Assembly (NCBI RefSeq): GCF_028206795.1
Contig: NZ_JAQLFJ010000017.1
Location: forward strand, 1 to 34,742
DNA length: 34,742 nucleotides
Direction: 5' to 3'
DNA from: Collinsella aerofaciens
GTDB taxonomy: Bacteria; Actinomycetota; Coriobacteriia; Coriobacteriales; Coriobacteriaceae
The notes under the pieces were generated by a model. The model saw only the letters and a list, made by a program, of their open reading frames with translations. It searched no databases and had not been told where the DNA came from. The translations under genes and the position numbers were made by a program. Of the stretch, positions 24,053-31,396 are shown one piece after another. Position 1 is the first letter of the stretch, and each line of letters begins with the position of its first letter.

Positions 24053-24805
24053 ATGAGCGAAACCAATAACTCGAACGAGGTTGTCGTCAGTATCAAGAAC
24101 CTCCAGAAAGCCTTTGGCGATAACGTCGTTCTGCGAGATATCGATCTGGATGTGCATAAGGGCGAGGTCGTCGTAGTTCTGGGTCCCTCGGGCTCGGGTA
24201 AGTCGACGATGCTTCGCTGCATCAACCGTCTTGAACATCCCACGAGTGGCTCGATTGTCGTTGAGGGTGTGGACGTGTGCGCCAAGGGCGTCGACCTTAA
24301 CAAGGTGCGCACGCATCTGGGTATGGTGTTCCAGCAGTTCAATTTGTTCCCGCACCTGTCAGTCAAAAAGAACGTCATGCTCGCACAGCAAAAGGTACTC
24401 AAGCGCAGCAAGGAAGAGGCCGAGAAGATTGCCGTCGAGGAGCTGACCAAGGTCGGTCTTGCCGAGCGTATCGACTTTATGCCGAGCCAGCTCTCGGGCG
24501 GTCAGCAGCAGCGCGTTGCCATCGCCCGCGCCCTGTCGATGAACCCGCACGTCATGCTCTTTGACGAGGCCACCTCGGCGCTCGACCCCGAGCTCGTGCG
24601 CGACGTCCTGGGTGTCATGCGCGACCTGGCACGCGACGGCATGACCATGATCGTCGTGACGCACGAGATGGGCTTTGCCCGCGATGTCGCCGACCGCGTC
24701 GTCTTTATGGACGGCGGCGTCATTGTGGAAGAGGGTACGCCGAGCGAGGTCTTCGACCACCCCAAGAGCGAGCGCACCAAGGCGTTCTTGGGAAATATCT
24801 CGTAG
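24053..24805 (+). CDS. Amino acid ABC transporter ATP-binding protein (GlnQ-type)
   Basis: The 250-residue ATPase shows Walker [10 protein letters not shown], the Q-loop in [12 protein letters not shown], the signature LSGGQQQR, Walker [15 protein letters not shown] and the switch His in VTHEMGF. It energises the permease encoded upstream. ATG 24053 has AAGGAGG nearby. A strong bidirectional terminator follows. Confidence 0.96.
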   Translation: MSETNNSNEVVVSIKNLQKAFGDNVVLRDIDLDVHKGEVVVVLGPSGSGKSTMLRCINRLEHPTSGSIVVEGVDVCAKGVDLNKVRTHLGMVFQQFNLFPHLSVKKNVMLAQQKVLKRSKEEAEKIAVEELTKVGLAERIDFMPSQLSGGQQQRVAIARALSMNPHVMLFDEATSALDPELVRDVLGVMRDLARDGMTMIVVTHEMGFARDVADRVVFMDGGVIVEEGTPSEVFDHPKSERTKAFLGNIS

Positions 24806-24828
24806 CCGGTTGATGTAACTGCCGTTAC

Positions 24829-24870
24829 AAAAGAGCGGGGGCTGGACTTGAATCCAGCCCCCGCTCTTTT
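24829..24870. terminator. Bidirectional terminator
   Basis: An 18-bp perfect stem (AAAAGAGCGGGGGCTGGA with its complement) and a 6-nt loop, flanked by A's and T's on either side, lies between convergent genes. It can terminate both the transporter operon and the flavodoxin gene. Confidence 0.95.
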
Positions 24871-24921
24871 GTAGGGATGGGGATGCGCTGTGATACAGGC
24901 TCTTTTGGAGGCCTGGTTTCG

Positions 24922-25341
24922 TTACGCGAGCTCGGCTCCGAGGGCCTTGCAGGCCGCCTCGCCCTCATCGTCGGGCGCATCGTAGCAAATGACGGAGTCC
25001 ACGACGTTGACGCCGGCCTCGTCGGCGTCGGCCTTCCAGTTGTCCATCCACTCGCCCTCGGCCCACGAATAGGAGCCAAAGAGGACGACCTTCTTGTCGC
25101 CGAGGGTCTCCTTGACCTCGTCCCACATAGGCTGAAACTCGTCATACTCAAGCTCCTCGGAGCCCATGGCGGGGCAGCCGAAGGCGAAGGCATCATATTC
25201 GGCGGCCTTGTCGGCAGAGAAGTCGGCGCAGGGGATGACCTCAGTCTCGGCCCCCGCGGACGTGGCGCTTTCGGCGACGAGGTTTGCCATGGCCTCGGTA
25301 TTGCCCGTGCCGCTCCAGTAGACGACGGCGATCTTGCTCAT
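24922..25341 (-). CDS. Flavodoxin
   Basis: This 139-residue protein is a small FMN-binding electron carrier. The phosphate-binding loop is WSGTGNTEAM near the N-terminus, and FGSYSWAEGEWMD provides the second FMN-contact loop. ATG 25341 has AAAGGA upstream. It follows the DUF3793 gene after 45 bp, a pairing familiar from anaerobes, and the shared promoter carries a DtxR-like half site, which would fit flavodoxin induction when iron is short. Confidence 0.95.
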   Translation of the reverse strand: MSKIAVVYWSGTGNTEAMANLVAESATSAGAETEVIPCADFSADKAAEYDAFAFGCPAMGSEELEYDEFQPMWDEVKETLGDKKVVLFGSYSWAEGEWMDNWKADADEAGVNVVDSVICYDAPDDEGEAACKALGAELA

Positions 25342-25386
25342 GTTTTGTCCTTTCGGTCGTGCGGCGCTTGCCGCGGCTTGTACGTT

Positions 25387-26091
25387 CTATCGGGTTGCCT
25401 GGGCAAGTTGCGCCAGGCTGCAGCCCTGCTGATAGATAAAAGTGAAGTATTGGGTGCAGGCACGGTAGGCATCAAACGTCGCAAGCGCCTGCTCGACATT
25501 TGCGTAGACCTTCCAGGCCCCAAAGACCTTGTAGTTCTCGCCGCGCTGGACGATAAACTCGTGCACGTCGTCGTAGGGATATCCAAGGAAGTAGCCTATT
25601 TCGTGCGGAAACTCGCAGGTGCAGTCTTTGCTGCAGCTAGCTTGCTGGGGTAGTGCGCATCGAGTCTGGCTGCAGGCGCATTCCGCGACGTTATTGCTCG
25701 CGAGCGTGATGCGTGATGCCAAATGCACAAGGCATGCCGAAAGGTCTCTCGTGTCGTAGCCTTCCGAGGTGAGCGCCGTTTGGACGCGAGGGTCTGCGAA
25801 ATAGGTGGTGAGGTTTTTGGCTTGGTACGCGTACACGAGCGCTCCGCAGGGCCGCCAGACCAAAACACTCAGGTGGATGCCGAGCGGGTCAAGCTCGCGA
25901 TTGCACTGGGCGATAACGTTGAGCAGGCGTGCTCGGCGTTCTGCAATGGTTTCGGTTGTGGTCGAGCCGTCCCCGTGGGCGTAGGTGCCTGGATAGGTAA
26001 AGAGCGATGCCGGCTTGATGCCCGCGAGCGTGGGAGAGCAGTTGCGCACGACTGCCGCCTGAAACGTTGGGATGTCTATGGTTCGAGTCAC
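25387..26091 (-). CDS. DUF3793 family protein
   Basis: The 234-residue protein has the DUF3793 hallmark PHEIGYFLGYPYDDVHEFI followed by GENYKVFGAWKVY. A Cys-rich stretch (CACSQTRCALPQQASC, then CTC) sits just before it. Function is unknown; the family is often next to flavodoxin or iron genes. GTG 26091 with AGGAG four bases upstream is the start. It is the first gene of the flavodoxin operon. Confidence 0.88.
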   Translation of the reverse strand: MTRTIDIPTFQAAVVRNCSPTLAGIKPASLFTYPGTYAHGDGSTTTETIAERRARLLNVIAQCNRELDPLGIHLSVLVWRPCGALVYAYQAKNLTTYFADPRVQTALTSEGYDTRDLSACLVHLASRITLASNNVAECACSQTRCALPQQASCSKDCTCEFPHEIGYFLGYPYDDVHEFIVQRGENYKVFGAWKVYANVEQALATFDAYRACTQYFTFIYQQGCSLAQLAQATR

Positions 26092-26114
26092 GGCGCTCCT
26101 TACGGATCTAAACT

Positions 26115-26157
26115 GTTAGCCTAGGAAAACTTATACACGAAAGTAAGCCATGGTCAA
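26115..26157 (-). promoter_or_regulatory. Promoter of the DUF3793-flavodoxin operon with a DtxR/IdeR-like site
   Basis: On the minus strand TTGACC (26157-26152) and TATAAG (26135-26130) are 16 bp apart. TAGGCTAAC (26123-26115) lies at the expected start site and matches the core of the IdeR/DtxR consensus TTAGGTTAGGCTAACCTAA; the outer flanks match poorly. Repression by an iron-dependent regulator is plausible. Confidence 0.5.
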
Positions 26158-26183
26158 CAAAAAAGTTTGAAGAGGGAAACTAA

Positions 26184-26234
26184 TTGACCGAACAGACATG
26201 ATTTTGGGTTAAGATGGGGGCACCCCATGGGGGT
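26184..26234 (+). promoter_or_regulatory. Promoter region of the HMA gene with a CCCCATGGGG palindrome
   Basis: TTGACC (26184-26189) and TAAGAT (26210-26215) are 20 bp apart, an over-long spacing. The palindrome CCCCATGGGG (26223-26232), extended as ACCCCATGGGGGTAT, resembles the GC-rich dyads bound by copper-sensing CsoR-type repressors. Both assignments are tentative. Confidence 0.35.
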
Positions 26235-26265
26235 ATCTAGATAGTGCTACTTGAAAGGGGAGCGC

Positions 26266-26649
26266 ATGAGTGACTTGCTCAACCCTGCGAATCTCATCGT
26301 GCTGGCCGTCATTGCCGTCGGCATGTTTTTTGGACTGCGTCGCATTGCCGCTTCGACACACGGGAAGAGTTGCTGCAGCGATGGTACGAGCGGCAAGAAG
26401 GCCAAAAAGGTTGTTGTGGTGGATACCGATGCGTCACACTATCCCTATAGCGATGAGCTGCTCATCGGCGGCATGAACTGTGACGGCTGCGCTCAGAACG
26501 TAGCCAATGCCCTCAATGCGCTGGATGGCGTGTGGGCAACGGTGACGTATGCGGACCACACGGCACGCGTGCGCTCTAAGCAGCCGGTTGATCGTGGTGT
26601 CCTCGAGACGGCCGTGAAAGACGCGGGCTACTACGTCATGACTCTGTAA
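26266..26649 (+). CDS. Membrane-anchored heavy-metal-associated (HMA) domain protein
   Basis: The 127-residue protein has an N-terminal membrane helix (residues about 9-27), then a short linker with SCC, then an HMA domain of about 65 residues with GMNCDGCAQNVANAL. The CxxC binds copper(I) or another soft metal in this family. The lack of a transport domain suggests a metal-binding or chaperone role at the membrane. ATG 26266 has AAAGGGGAG upstream; the TTG at 26251 is less likely. No copper ATPase is seen in the window. Confidence 0.85.
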   Translation: MSDLLNPANLIVLAVIAVGMFFGLRRIAASTHGKSCCSDGTSGKKAKKVVVVDTDASHYPYSDELLIGGMNCDGCAQNVANALNALDGVWATVTYADHTARVRSKQPVDRGVLETAVKDAGYYVMTL

Positions 26650-26675
26650 GCGCCGCCCTGGATGCGCTTCCTTGG

Positions 26676-27101
26676 CTAGGCTCGTCCGCGCAGTTCGATG
26701 TCTTGGATGTCGTCGAAGTCGATGGCGATGTCTCGGAGTTTGAGGAGCTTGAAGGCGGGGAGCGCCTCGTCGAGGATGCCGGTGCGGCTGCGATAGCCGT
26801 ATGTATCGTAATAGGTGACACGAATCAAGTCGCCACGTTTGAGACCCTCGAGCTTTTTAGAAAGCGCGAGGGCTTTTTCTTCCGTGAGCTCACGTTTTGG
26901 CTCGACGGTGATTTCCTGCTTGCGCACGAGTTCGTAGTATCCCGTGAGGGCGGCAAAGGGCATAAACTGTGCGGCGCGGTTGGCGCGCACGGCACCGTTG
27001 GCAGTGAGGTTGGGGTCGGCGGCGCGGCGTCTGCCCTCGGGGTCCGCCAGGCGCTCGAAGGCGGTCGGCGGGCGCACGGGCTGCTGCTTGGGTTTAGGCA
27101 C
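26676..27101 (-). CDS. YolD-like protein
   Basis: The 141-residue protein resembles the YolD family: ANRAAQFMPFAALTGYYELV followed by ITVEPKRELTEE and a C-terminal small beta domain (LIRVTYYDTYGYRSRTGILDE). Its function is not established; YolD-like genes are commonly paired with SOS-induced Y-family polymerases. GTG 27101 has GGAGG five bases upstream and overlaps the last codons of the polymerase gene by 8 bp, so the pair is translationally coupled; TTG 27113 is an alternative. Confidence 0.85.
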   Translation of the reverse strand: MPKPKQQPVRPPTAFERLADPEGRRRAADPNLTANGAVRANRAAQFMPFAALTGYYELVRKQEITVEPKRELTEEKALALSKKLEGLKRGDLIRVTYYDTYGYRSRTGILDEALPAFKLLKLRDIAIDFDDIQDIELRGRA

Positions 27102-28599
27102 GATGTCCTCCAACTTGGCCGTTGCGTTCGCGTGCGGTGGCGCCGGCGGTAAAGCTTAATCCCTTGACGAGCGCGTTCTCGCCGTACTTGCCTTTCACGG
27201 CCAGGACGGCGCGCGCCAGGTCGCGCTCGCGCTCATCGGCCTCGATATCGCTGAACAGATCGATGGTGGTAAATTCCTCGGGCATGAGGTTGCCAAATCC
27301 AAGGTTGATGCGCTTGACCGGTCGTTTGGGATCGACAGTCTGCGCCCAGAGCTCATCAAAATAGCCCATGATCTTCTTAAACGAGTTAGTGCGCTCGGGC
27401 AGCTTGCGCGAGGCGTTGGAGTGCGCAAAGAGTGCGGCATAGCCACCACGCGGTTTGCCGCCATGCTCTCCCACAAAGATGCCATCGATTGCCTGCGCTT
27501 CGCGCACCAGGCGACGCCTTTCGTCATCGCGCTGGACGGGCTTGGGAGCACGGGGCGCGAGCTCGGGGCCATCGGTCGTTGCGGGCTCGATGCCCGAGGT
27601 GCTCGAGCGCAGGTGTCCGCATCCGTCCACATACTGCGCTGTACCGCTGGCGTCGAGGCGGCGTATGTCGGCGCGTTCGCTCGCGTAGCCCACAAAGAGC
27701 GAGATGCTGTCGCAGACCACGTGCTTATCGACCAAGTCTAAAACGGCGTTGTCGACCATCTCGCGCAAGACGGTATAGGCCTGTTCGTAGGCATAACCCT
27801 TCGAGAGCACCTGTCCTGTGGTGGTCGAAGTTGCTTGCGGGCGATAGGCTTGGATATCGGCGATGGTTGTCGGCTCGCGCCCGAAGGCATGGTCGATGAG
27901 ATATTCGGCATTGACGCCGAGCTCGTCGTAAAGCAGGTTTTCGTCGAGCGCCGCGACGCCCATCAGATCGTAGACGCCGTATTTCTCGAGGCGGGCTGCC
28001 ACGCCGGGACCGATGCCCCAGATATCGGTGATGGGACGATGGGGCCAGATCTCCTTGCGAAAGGTCTCGTCGTCGAGTATGCCGATGCGGCTGGGTACGT
28101 GCTTGGCGGTAATGTCGAGCGCTACCTTGGCCTGGAATAGGTTGGGGCCGATGCCGACCGTCGCCGTGATGCCGGTGCGCGCGAGGACCTCGTCGCGCAG
28201 CGTGCAGGCGAACCCTTCCGCATCTGTGTGATAGAGGTCCAGATAGGGCGTCACGTCGATAAAGCATTCATCGATTGAATAGACGTGAATGTCTTGCGGA
28301 CTTACGTATTCCAGATAGATGCCGTAGATTTGCGCCGACACCTCCATATAGTGCTGCATGCGCGGTACGGCCGTGATGTAGTCGATACCATCGGGAATCT
28401 CGAATAGGCGGCAGCGATTGTGAATCCCTAAGTCCTTCATGGCCTGCGTGATGGCGAGGCAGATGGTCGTGCGCCCGCGCGATTCGTCGGCAACGACCAG
28501 GTTGGTGGTGAGCGGATCGAGCCCACGGTCGACGCACTCGACGCTGGCATAAAACGTCTTGAGGTCGATGCAGATATAGGTGTGCTGCTCGTGCGCCAT
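27094..28599 (-). CDS. Y-family DNA polymerase (DinB/UmuC-type)
   Basis: This 501-residue protein is a translesion polymerase. The N-terminus has CIDLKTFYASVECVDRGLDP (first catalytic Asp and the steric-gate aromatic), and HVYSIDECFIDVTPYL carries the catalytic SIDE-type motif. A helix-hairpin-helix (IWGIGPGVAARLEKYG) follows. The last 200 residues contain the little finger and a charged insertion (ERRRLVREAQAI); this layout is nearer the UvrX/ImuB-like branch than classic DinB. ATG 28599 has AAAGGA six bases upstream. Two SOS boxes lie just upstream, and a YolD-like gene is coupled downstream. Confidence 0.95.
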   Translation of the reverse strand: MAHEQHTYICIDLKTFYASVECVDRGLDPLTTNLVVADESRGRTTICLAITQAMKDLGIHNRCRLFEIPDGIDYITAVPRMQHYMEVSAQIYGIYLEYVSPQDIHVYSIDECFIDVTPYLDLYHTDAEGFACTLRDEVLARTGITATVGIGPNLFQAKVALDITAKHVPSRIGILDDETFRKEIWPHRPITDIWGIGPGVAARLEKYGVYDLMGVAALDENLLYDELGVNAEYLIDHAFGREPTTIADIQAYRPQATSTTTGQVLSKGYAYEQAYTVLREMVDNAVLDLVDKHVVCDSISLFVGYASERADIRRLDASGTAQYVDGCGHLRSSTSGIEPATTDGPELAPRAPKPVQRDDERRRLVREAQAIDGIFVGEHGGKPRGGYAALFAHSNASRKLPERTNSFKKIMGYFDELWAQTVDPKRPVKRINLGFGNLMPEEFTTIDLFSDIEADERERDLARAVLAVKGKYGENALVKGLSFTAGATARERNGQVGGHRA

Positions 28600-28613
28600 C
28601 CGTGTCCTTTCAT

Positions 28614-28645
28614 CAAACACATGTTCTTATCGAATACCTGTTCGA
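28614..28645. promoter_or_regulatory. Tandem LexA (SOS) boxes
   Basis: TCGAATACCTGTTCGA (28630-28645) matches the LexA consensus TCGAAC-N4-GTTCGA with one mismatch. CAAACACATGTTCT (28614-28627) is a weaker second box, 8 of 10 core positions. Both lie immediately upstream of the polymerase gene, which implies DNA-damage induction. Confidence 0.8.
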
Positions 28646-28681
28646 TAATACCCGCTCGTCCGGACGTCGTCAAAACCTGTC

Positions 28682-28709
28682 AAAAAGGGACTGGTTTGTT
28701 TTGGTAGGT
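28682..28709. repeat. Left half of an inverted repeat flanking the iron-ADH-like gene
   Basis: This 28-bp segment begins AAAAAGGGACTGG and ends TTTTGGTAGGT. It matches the reverse complement of 29408-29435 at 24 of 28 positions. It has no pairing partner close by, unlike the right copy, which also forms a local hairpin. Confidence 0.6.
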
Positions 28710-28836
28710 ATGGTCGTGCGGTTGGATCGGGTTTTAACGCAGCTCTAAAGAGTGCGAAACAGCTCGGAAAACCTCGCTTCGTAGCATGAGCCTAACGATT
28801 GATACCGCCTATACGCACGGAAGGGTTGTGGAAAAG

Positions 28837-29361
28837 ATGGTCAATTATGGGTTTGGTATGCCGACGCGCCTTGTTGCGGATGGAGACGTGGCTCGCTGGT
28901 GCGGACGATTGGTCGCTCACTACGGTGGCACCAAGGCGCTGGTCGTGTTGGGCGGTGACAAACATACGCACGATGAGCTCGTCTCGGCGGCGCTCGGCTC
29001 GCTTGATCGAGCTCTACTCGAACGCGTGCTTTTTCGCTGCGGCTTGGTCGGGGGCGATGGGGGAGACGATTTGGTCGATGAGGCCGTAGCCCTGGCGACC
29101 GACGAAGGCGTGGACTTTGTCCTGGCGATTGGCGATGCCGATACTGCCGGCTTTGCGCGCGAGCTCGCGCGTCGCATGGCGGCGCTCGATGCCGGCGAAG
29201 ACGGCTTTGTGCCTTATGGATGCATTGTCTCGGAGGGCAAGGTGCCTGCTGTCGTGGGCACCGGCGAGGTTCCCGTTTTTGCCATTATCGCGCCCGAACT
29301 GCTGGAGGGCATCGGGTCTCCTCTGCGTGAGTTACTCGGTAGCGTCTGCGCCGCGGCCTAA
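28837..29361 (+). CDS. N-terminal half of an iron-containing alcohol dehydrogenase-like protein
   Basis: The 174-residue protein resembles the N-terminal NAD-binding half of iron-containing or glycerol dehydrogenases: MVNYGFGMPTRLVADGD, then TKALVVLGGDKH, then EGVDFVLAIGDADTAGFAREL. In full enzymes the last segment is GGGSVxDxAK, which binds the nucleotide; here it is degenerate. The metal-binding C-terminal domain is absent and no remnant follows the stop. It may be a shortened protein with a new role or a decaying gene. ATG 28837 starts where the family starts; ATG 28786 has no ribosome site. Confidence 0.55.
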   Translation: MVNYGFGMPTRLVADGDVARWCGRLVAHYGGTKALVVLGGDKHTHDELVSAALGSLDRALLERVLFRCGLVGGDGGDDLVDEAVALATDEGVDFVLAIGDADTAGFARELARRMAALDAGEDGFVPYGCIVSEGKVPAVVGTGEVPVFAIIAPELLEGIGSPLRELLGSVCAAA

Positions 29362-29371
29362 TATTTGCCAT

Positions 29372-29435
29372 AAAAGGACGGGTTATTTTTGGTTGGTAAA
29401 GCGTTTGACCTGCCAAAATAAGCCTGTCCCTTTTT
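29372..29435 (+). terminator. Long hairpin with T-tract after the iron-ADH-like gene
   Basis: Two arms of about 25 nt, AAAAGGACGGG... (29372 onward) and ...GCCTGTCCCTTTTT (to 29435), pair with a few mismatches and small bulges around a short loop. It ends in five T's, so it can act as a terminator. Its loop-side right arm contains GCCAAAATAAG, also found in element B. Confidence 0.7.
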
Positions 29436-29518
29436 GATCGGTTGCCGTTTGGGGGCCGATTGGCAACGCTCGCTGATTGTAGTCTTGACCTGCGCTAGAA
29501 TAGTGGCATCTGAATGTC

Positions 29519-29542
29519 CGGGCGCATGGAGGCGTGCGCCCG
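29519..29542 (+). promoter_or_regulatory. Leader hairpin before pgi
   Basis: CGGGCGCA (29519-29526) and TGCGCCCG (29535-29542) form a perfect 8-bp stem with an 8-nt loop, eight bases before the pgi ribosome site GAGGAGG. It may stabilise or modulate the mRNA. TAGAAT (29496-29501) upstream is a possible -10 with no clear -35. Confidence 0.4.
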
Positions 29543-29560
29543 TATGCTGAGGAGGACTCT

Positions 29561-31255
29561 ATGGCAACTGTTGCCGCACCTATCGATGCTACGTCGACTG
29601 CCGCTTGGAAGGCACTCGAGGCTCATCAGGAGAAGCTCGAGGCCGATGGTATCGACCTCAAGGCCTGGTTCGCTGCCGATGCCGAGCGCGTGAACAAGCT
29701 GAGCTTTGACGCCGGTGACCTGCACTTCGATCTGTCGAAGAACCTGGTGACCGATGAGACCGTCAAGCTGCTGTGCGATCTTGCCCGCGAGATGAAGCTC
29801 GAGGAGCGCCGCGACGCCATGTTCTCCGGCGAGCACATTAACACCACCGAGGACCGCGCCGTCCTGCACACCGCGCTTCGCCGCCCCGCAACCGAGAGGG
29901 GCCAGCTCATCGTCGACGGCCAGGATGTCGTCGCCGACGTGCACGAGGTCCTCGACCGCATGTATGCCTTCGCCGAGCGCGTGCGCTCCGGTGAGTGGAA
30001 GGGCGTTACCGGCAAGAAGATCGAGCGCCTGGTGTCCATCGGCATCGGCGGCTCCGATCTGGGCCCGGTCATGGCCTACGAGGCTCTGCGTCCCTATGCC
30101 GACGCCGGTATCGACTGCCGCTATATCTCCAACATCGACCCCAACGACCAGGCCGAGAAGCTTAAGGGCCTGGATCCCGAGACCACGCTCGTGATCATCG
30201 TCTCCAAGACCTTCACCACGCTCGAGACCCTCACCAACGCCCGCGAGGTCAAGACCTGGATGCTCGAGCAGCTCAAGGCCCAGGGCGCCATCGACGGCTC
30301 CGATGAGCAGAACGCCGAGGCCGTGGCAAAGCACTTCGTCGCCGTTTCCACCGCACTCGAGAAGGTTGAGGCCTTCGGTATCGACCCCGCCAACGCCTTC
30401 GGCTTCTGGAACTGGGTCGGCGGCCGCTACTCCGTCGACTCCGCCGTGGGCCTGTCGCTGATCGTCGTGCTCGGTCCCGAGCGCTTCCAGCAGTTCCTCG
30501 AGGGCTTCCACGCTATCGACGAGTACTTCTGCAACACGCCGCTCGAGAACAATGCCGTTGCGCTGATGGGCCTGCTCAACGTCTGGTACGTCAACTTCTT
30601 CGGTTCCAAGAGCCACGCCGTGCTGCCGTACTGCCAGTACCTGCATCGTTTCCCGGCCTACCTGCAGCAGCTCACCATGGAGTCCAACGGCAAGCATGTC
30701 CGCTGGGACGGCAGCGCCGTGACCTCCGACACCGGTGAGATCTTCTGGGGCGAGCCCGGCACCAACGGTCAGCACGCCTTCTACCAGCTGCTGCACCAGG
30801 GCACCGTGGTGGTCCCGGCCGATTTCATTGCCTTCGCCAATACCGCCAACCCTGCGACCGACAGCGGCCAGGACGTGCACGAGCTGTTCCTGGGCAACTT
30901 CCTGGCCCAGACCAAGGCGCTCGCCTTTGGTAAGACGGCCGATGAGGTGCGCGCCGAGGGCACGCCCGAGCAGATCGTCCCGGCCCGCTGCTTTGAGGGC
31001 AACCGTCCGACGACCTCGATCTTTGGCGACACGTTGACCCCGTTCGCACTCGGCGAGCTCATCGCCCTGTACGAGCACATCACGTTTGTCGAGGGCACGG
31101 TCTGGGGCATCGACTCCTACGACCAGTGGGGCGTCGAGCTGGGCAAGCAGCTTGCCAAGCAGATCACTCCAGCCTTCCATGACGACGCCGCCAAGGCCGA
31201 GCAGGACGCTTCGACCCAGGCGCTCATCGAGTTCTACCGCGCTCACCGCAAGTAG
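29561..31255 (+). CDS. pgi: Glucose-6-phosphate isomerase
   Basis: Pgi interconverts glucose-6-phosphate and fructose-6-phosphate in glycolysis. The 564-residue protein, of the long type, has the sugar-phosphate loop [31 protein letters not shown], the signature around [19 protein letters not shown] (catalytic Glu and His) and the C-terminal [20 protein letters not shown] (catalytic Lys). ATG 29561 has GAGGAGG six to nine bases upstream. Its codon use is strongly biased (CTG, GAG, GGC), as expected for a highly expressed gene. A strong terminator follows. Confidence 0.97.
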   Translation: MATVAAPIDATSTAAWKALEAHQEKLEADGIDLKAWFAADAERVNKLSFDAGDLHFDLSKNLVTDETVKLLCDLAREMKLEERRDAMFSGEHINTTEDRAVLHTALRRPATERGQLIVDGQDVVADVHEVLDRMYAFAERVRSGEWKGVTGKKIERLVSIGIGGSDLGPVMAYEALRPYADAGIDCRYISNIDPNDQAEKLKGLDPETTLVIIVSKTFTTLETLTNAREVKTWMLEQLKAQGAIDGSDEQNAEAVAKHFVAVSTALEKVEAFGIDPANAFGFWNWVGGRYSVDSAVGLSLIVVLGPERFQQFLEGFHAIDEYFCNTPLENNAVALMGLLNVWYVNFFGSKSHAVLPYCQYLHRFPAYLQQLTMESNGKHVRWDGSAVTSDTGEIFWGEPGTNGQHAFYQLLHQGTVVVPADFIAFANTANPATDSGQDVHELFLGNFLAQTKALAFGKTADEVRAEGTPEQIVPARCFEGNRPTTSIFGDTLTPFALGELIALYEHITFVEGTVWGIDSYDQWGVELGKQLAKQITPAFHDDAAKAEQDASTQALIEFYRAHRK

Positions 31256-31287
31256 TCGCTGCTGTTAACGCATCGCGCCTTATAGTC

Positions 31288-31320
31288 AGGGGCCCGTATC
31301 CCATCGGATGCGGGCCCCTT
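31288..31320 (+). terminator. pgi terminator
   Basis: GGGGCCCGTATCC (31288-31300) pairs with GGATGCGGGCCCC (31305-31317), one T-G wobble, 4-nt loop, followed by TTT. It separates pgi from the convergent mobile-element-like cluster. Confidence 0.92.
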
Positions 31321-31396
31321 TGCTTTGCCGTGGCCCCGGGGCGCACGGCCTTTAAGGATCTTCGCCGGAGCGTCGCGTGCTGCGAGGGCCCTGCGT

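Noticed and set aside
29495..31246. 583-codon open frame antisense to pgi
   Set aside because: Same reason: a long antisense frame produced by strong codon bias in a highly expressed gene; its Leu/Val/Gly-rich composition resembles no protein family.
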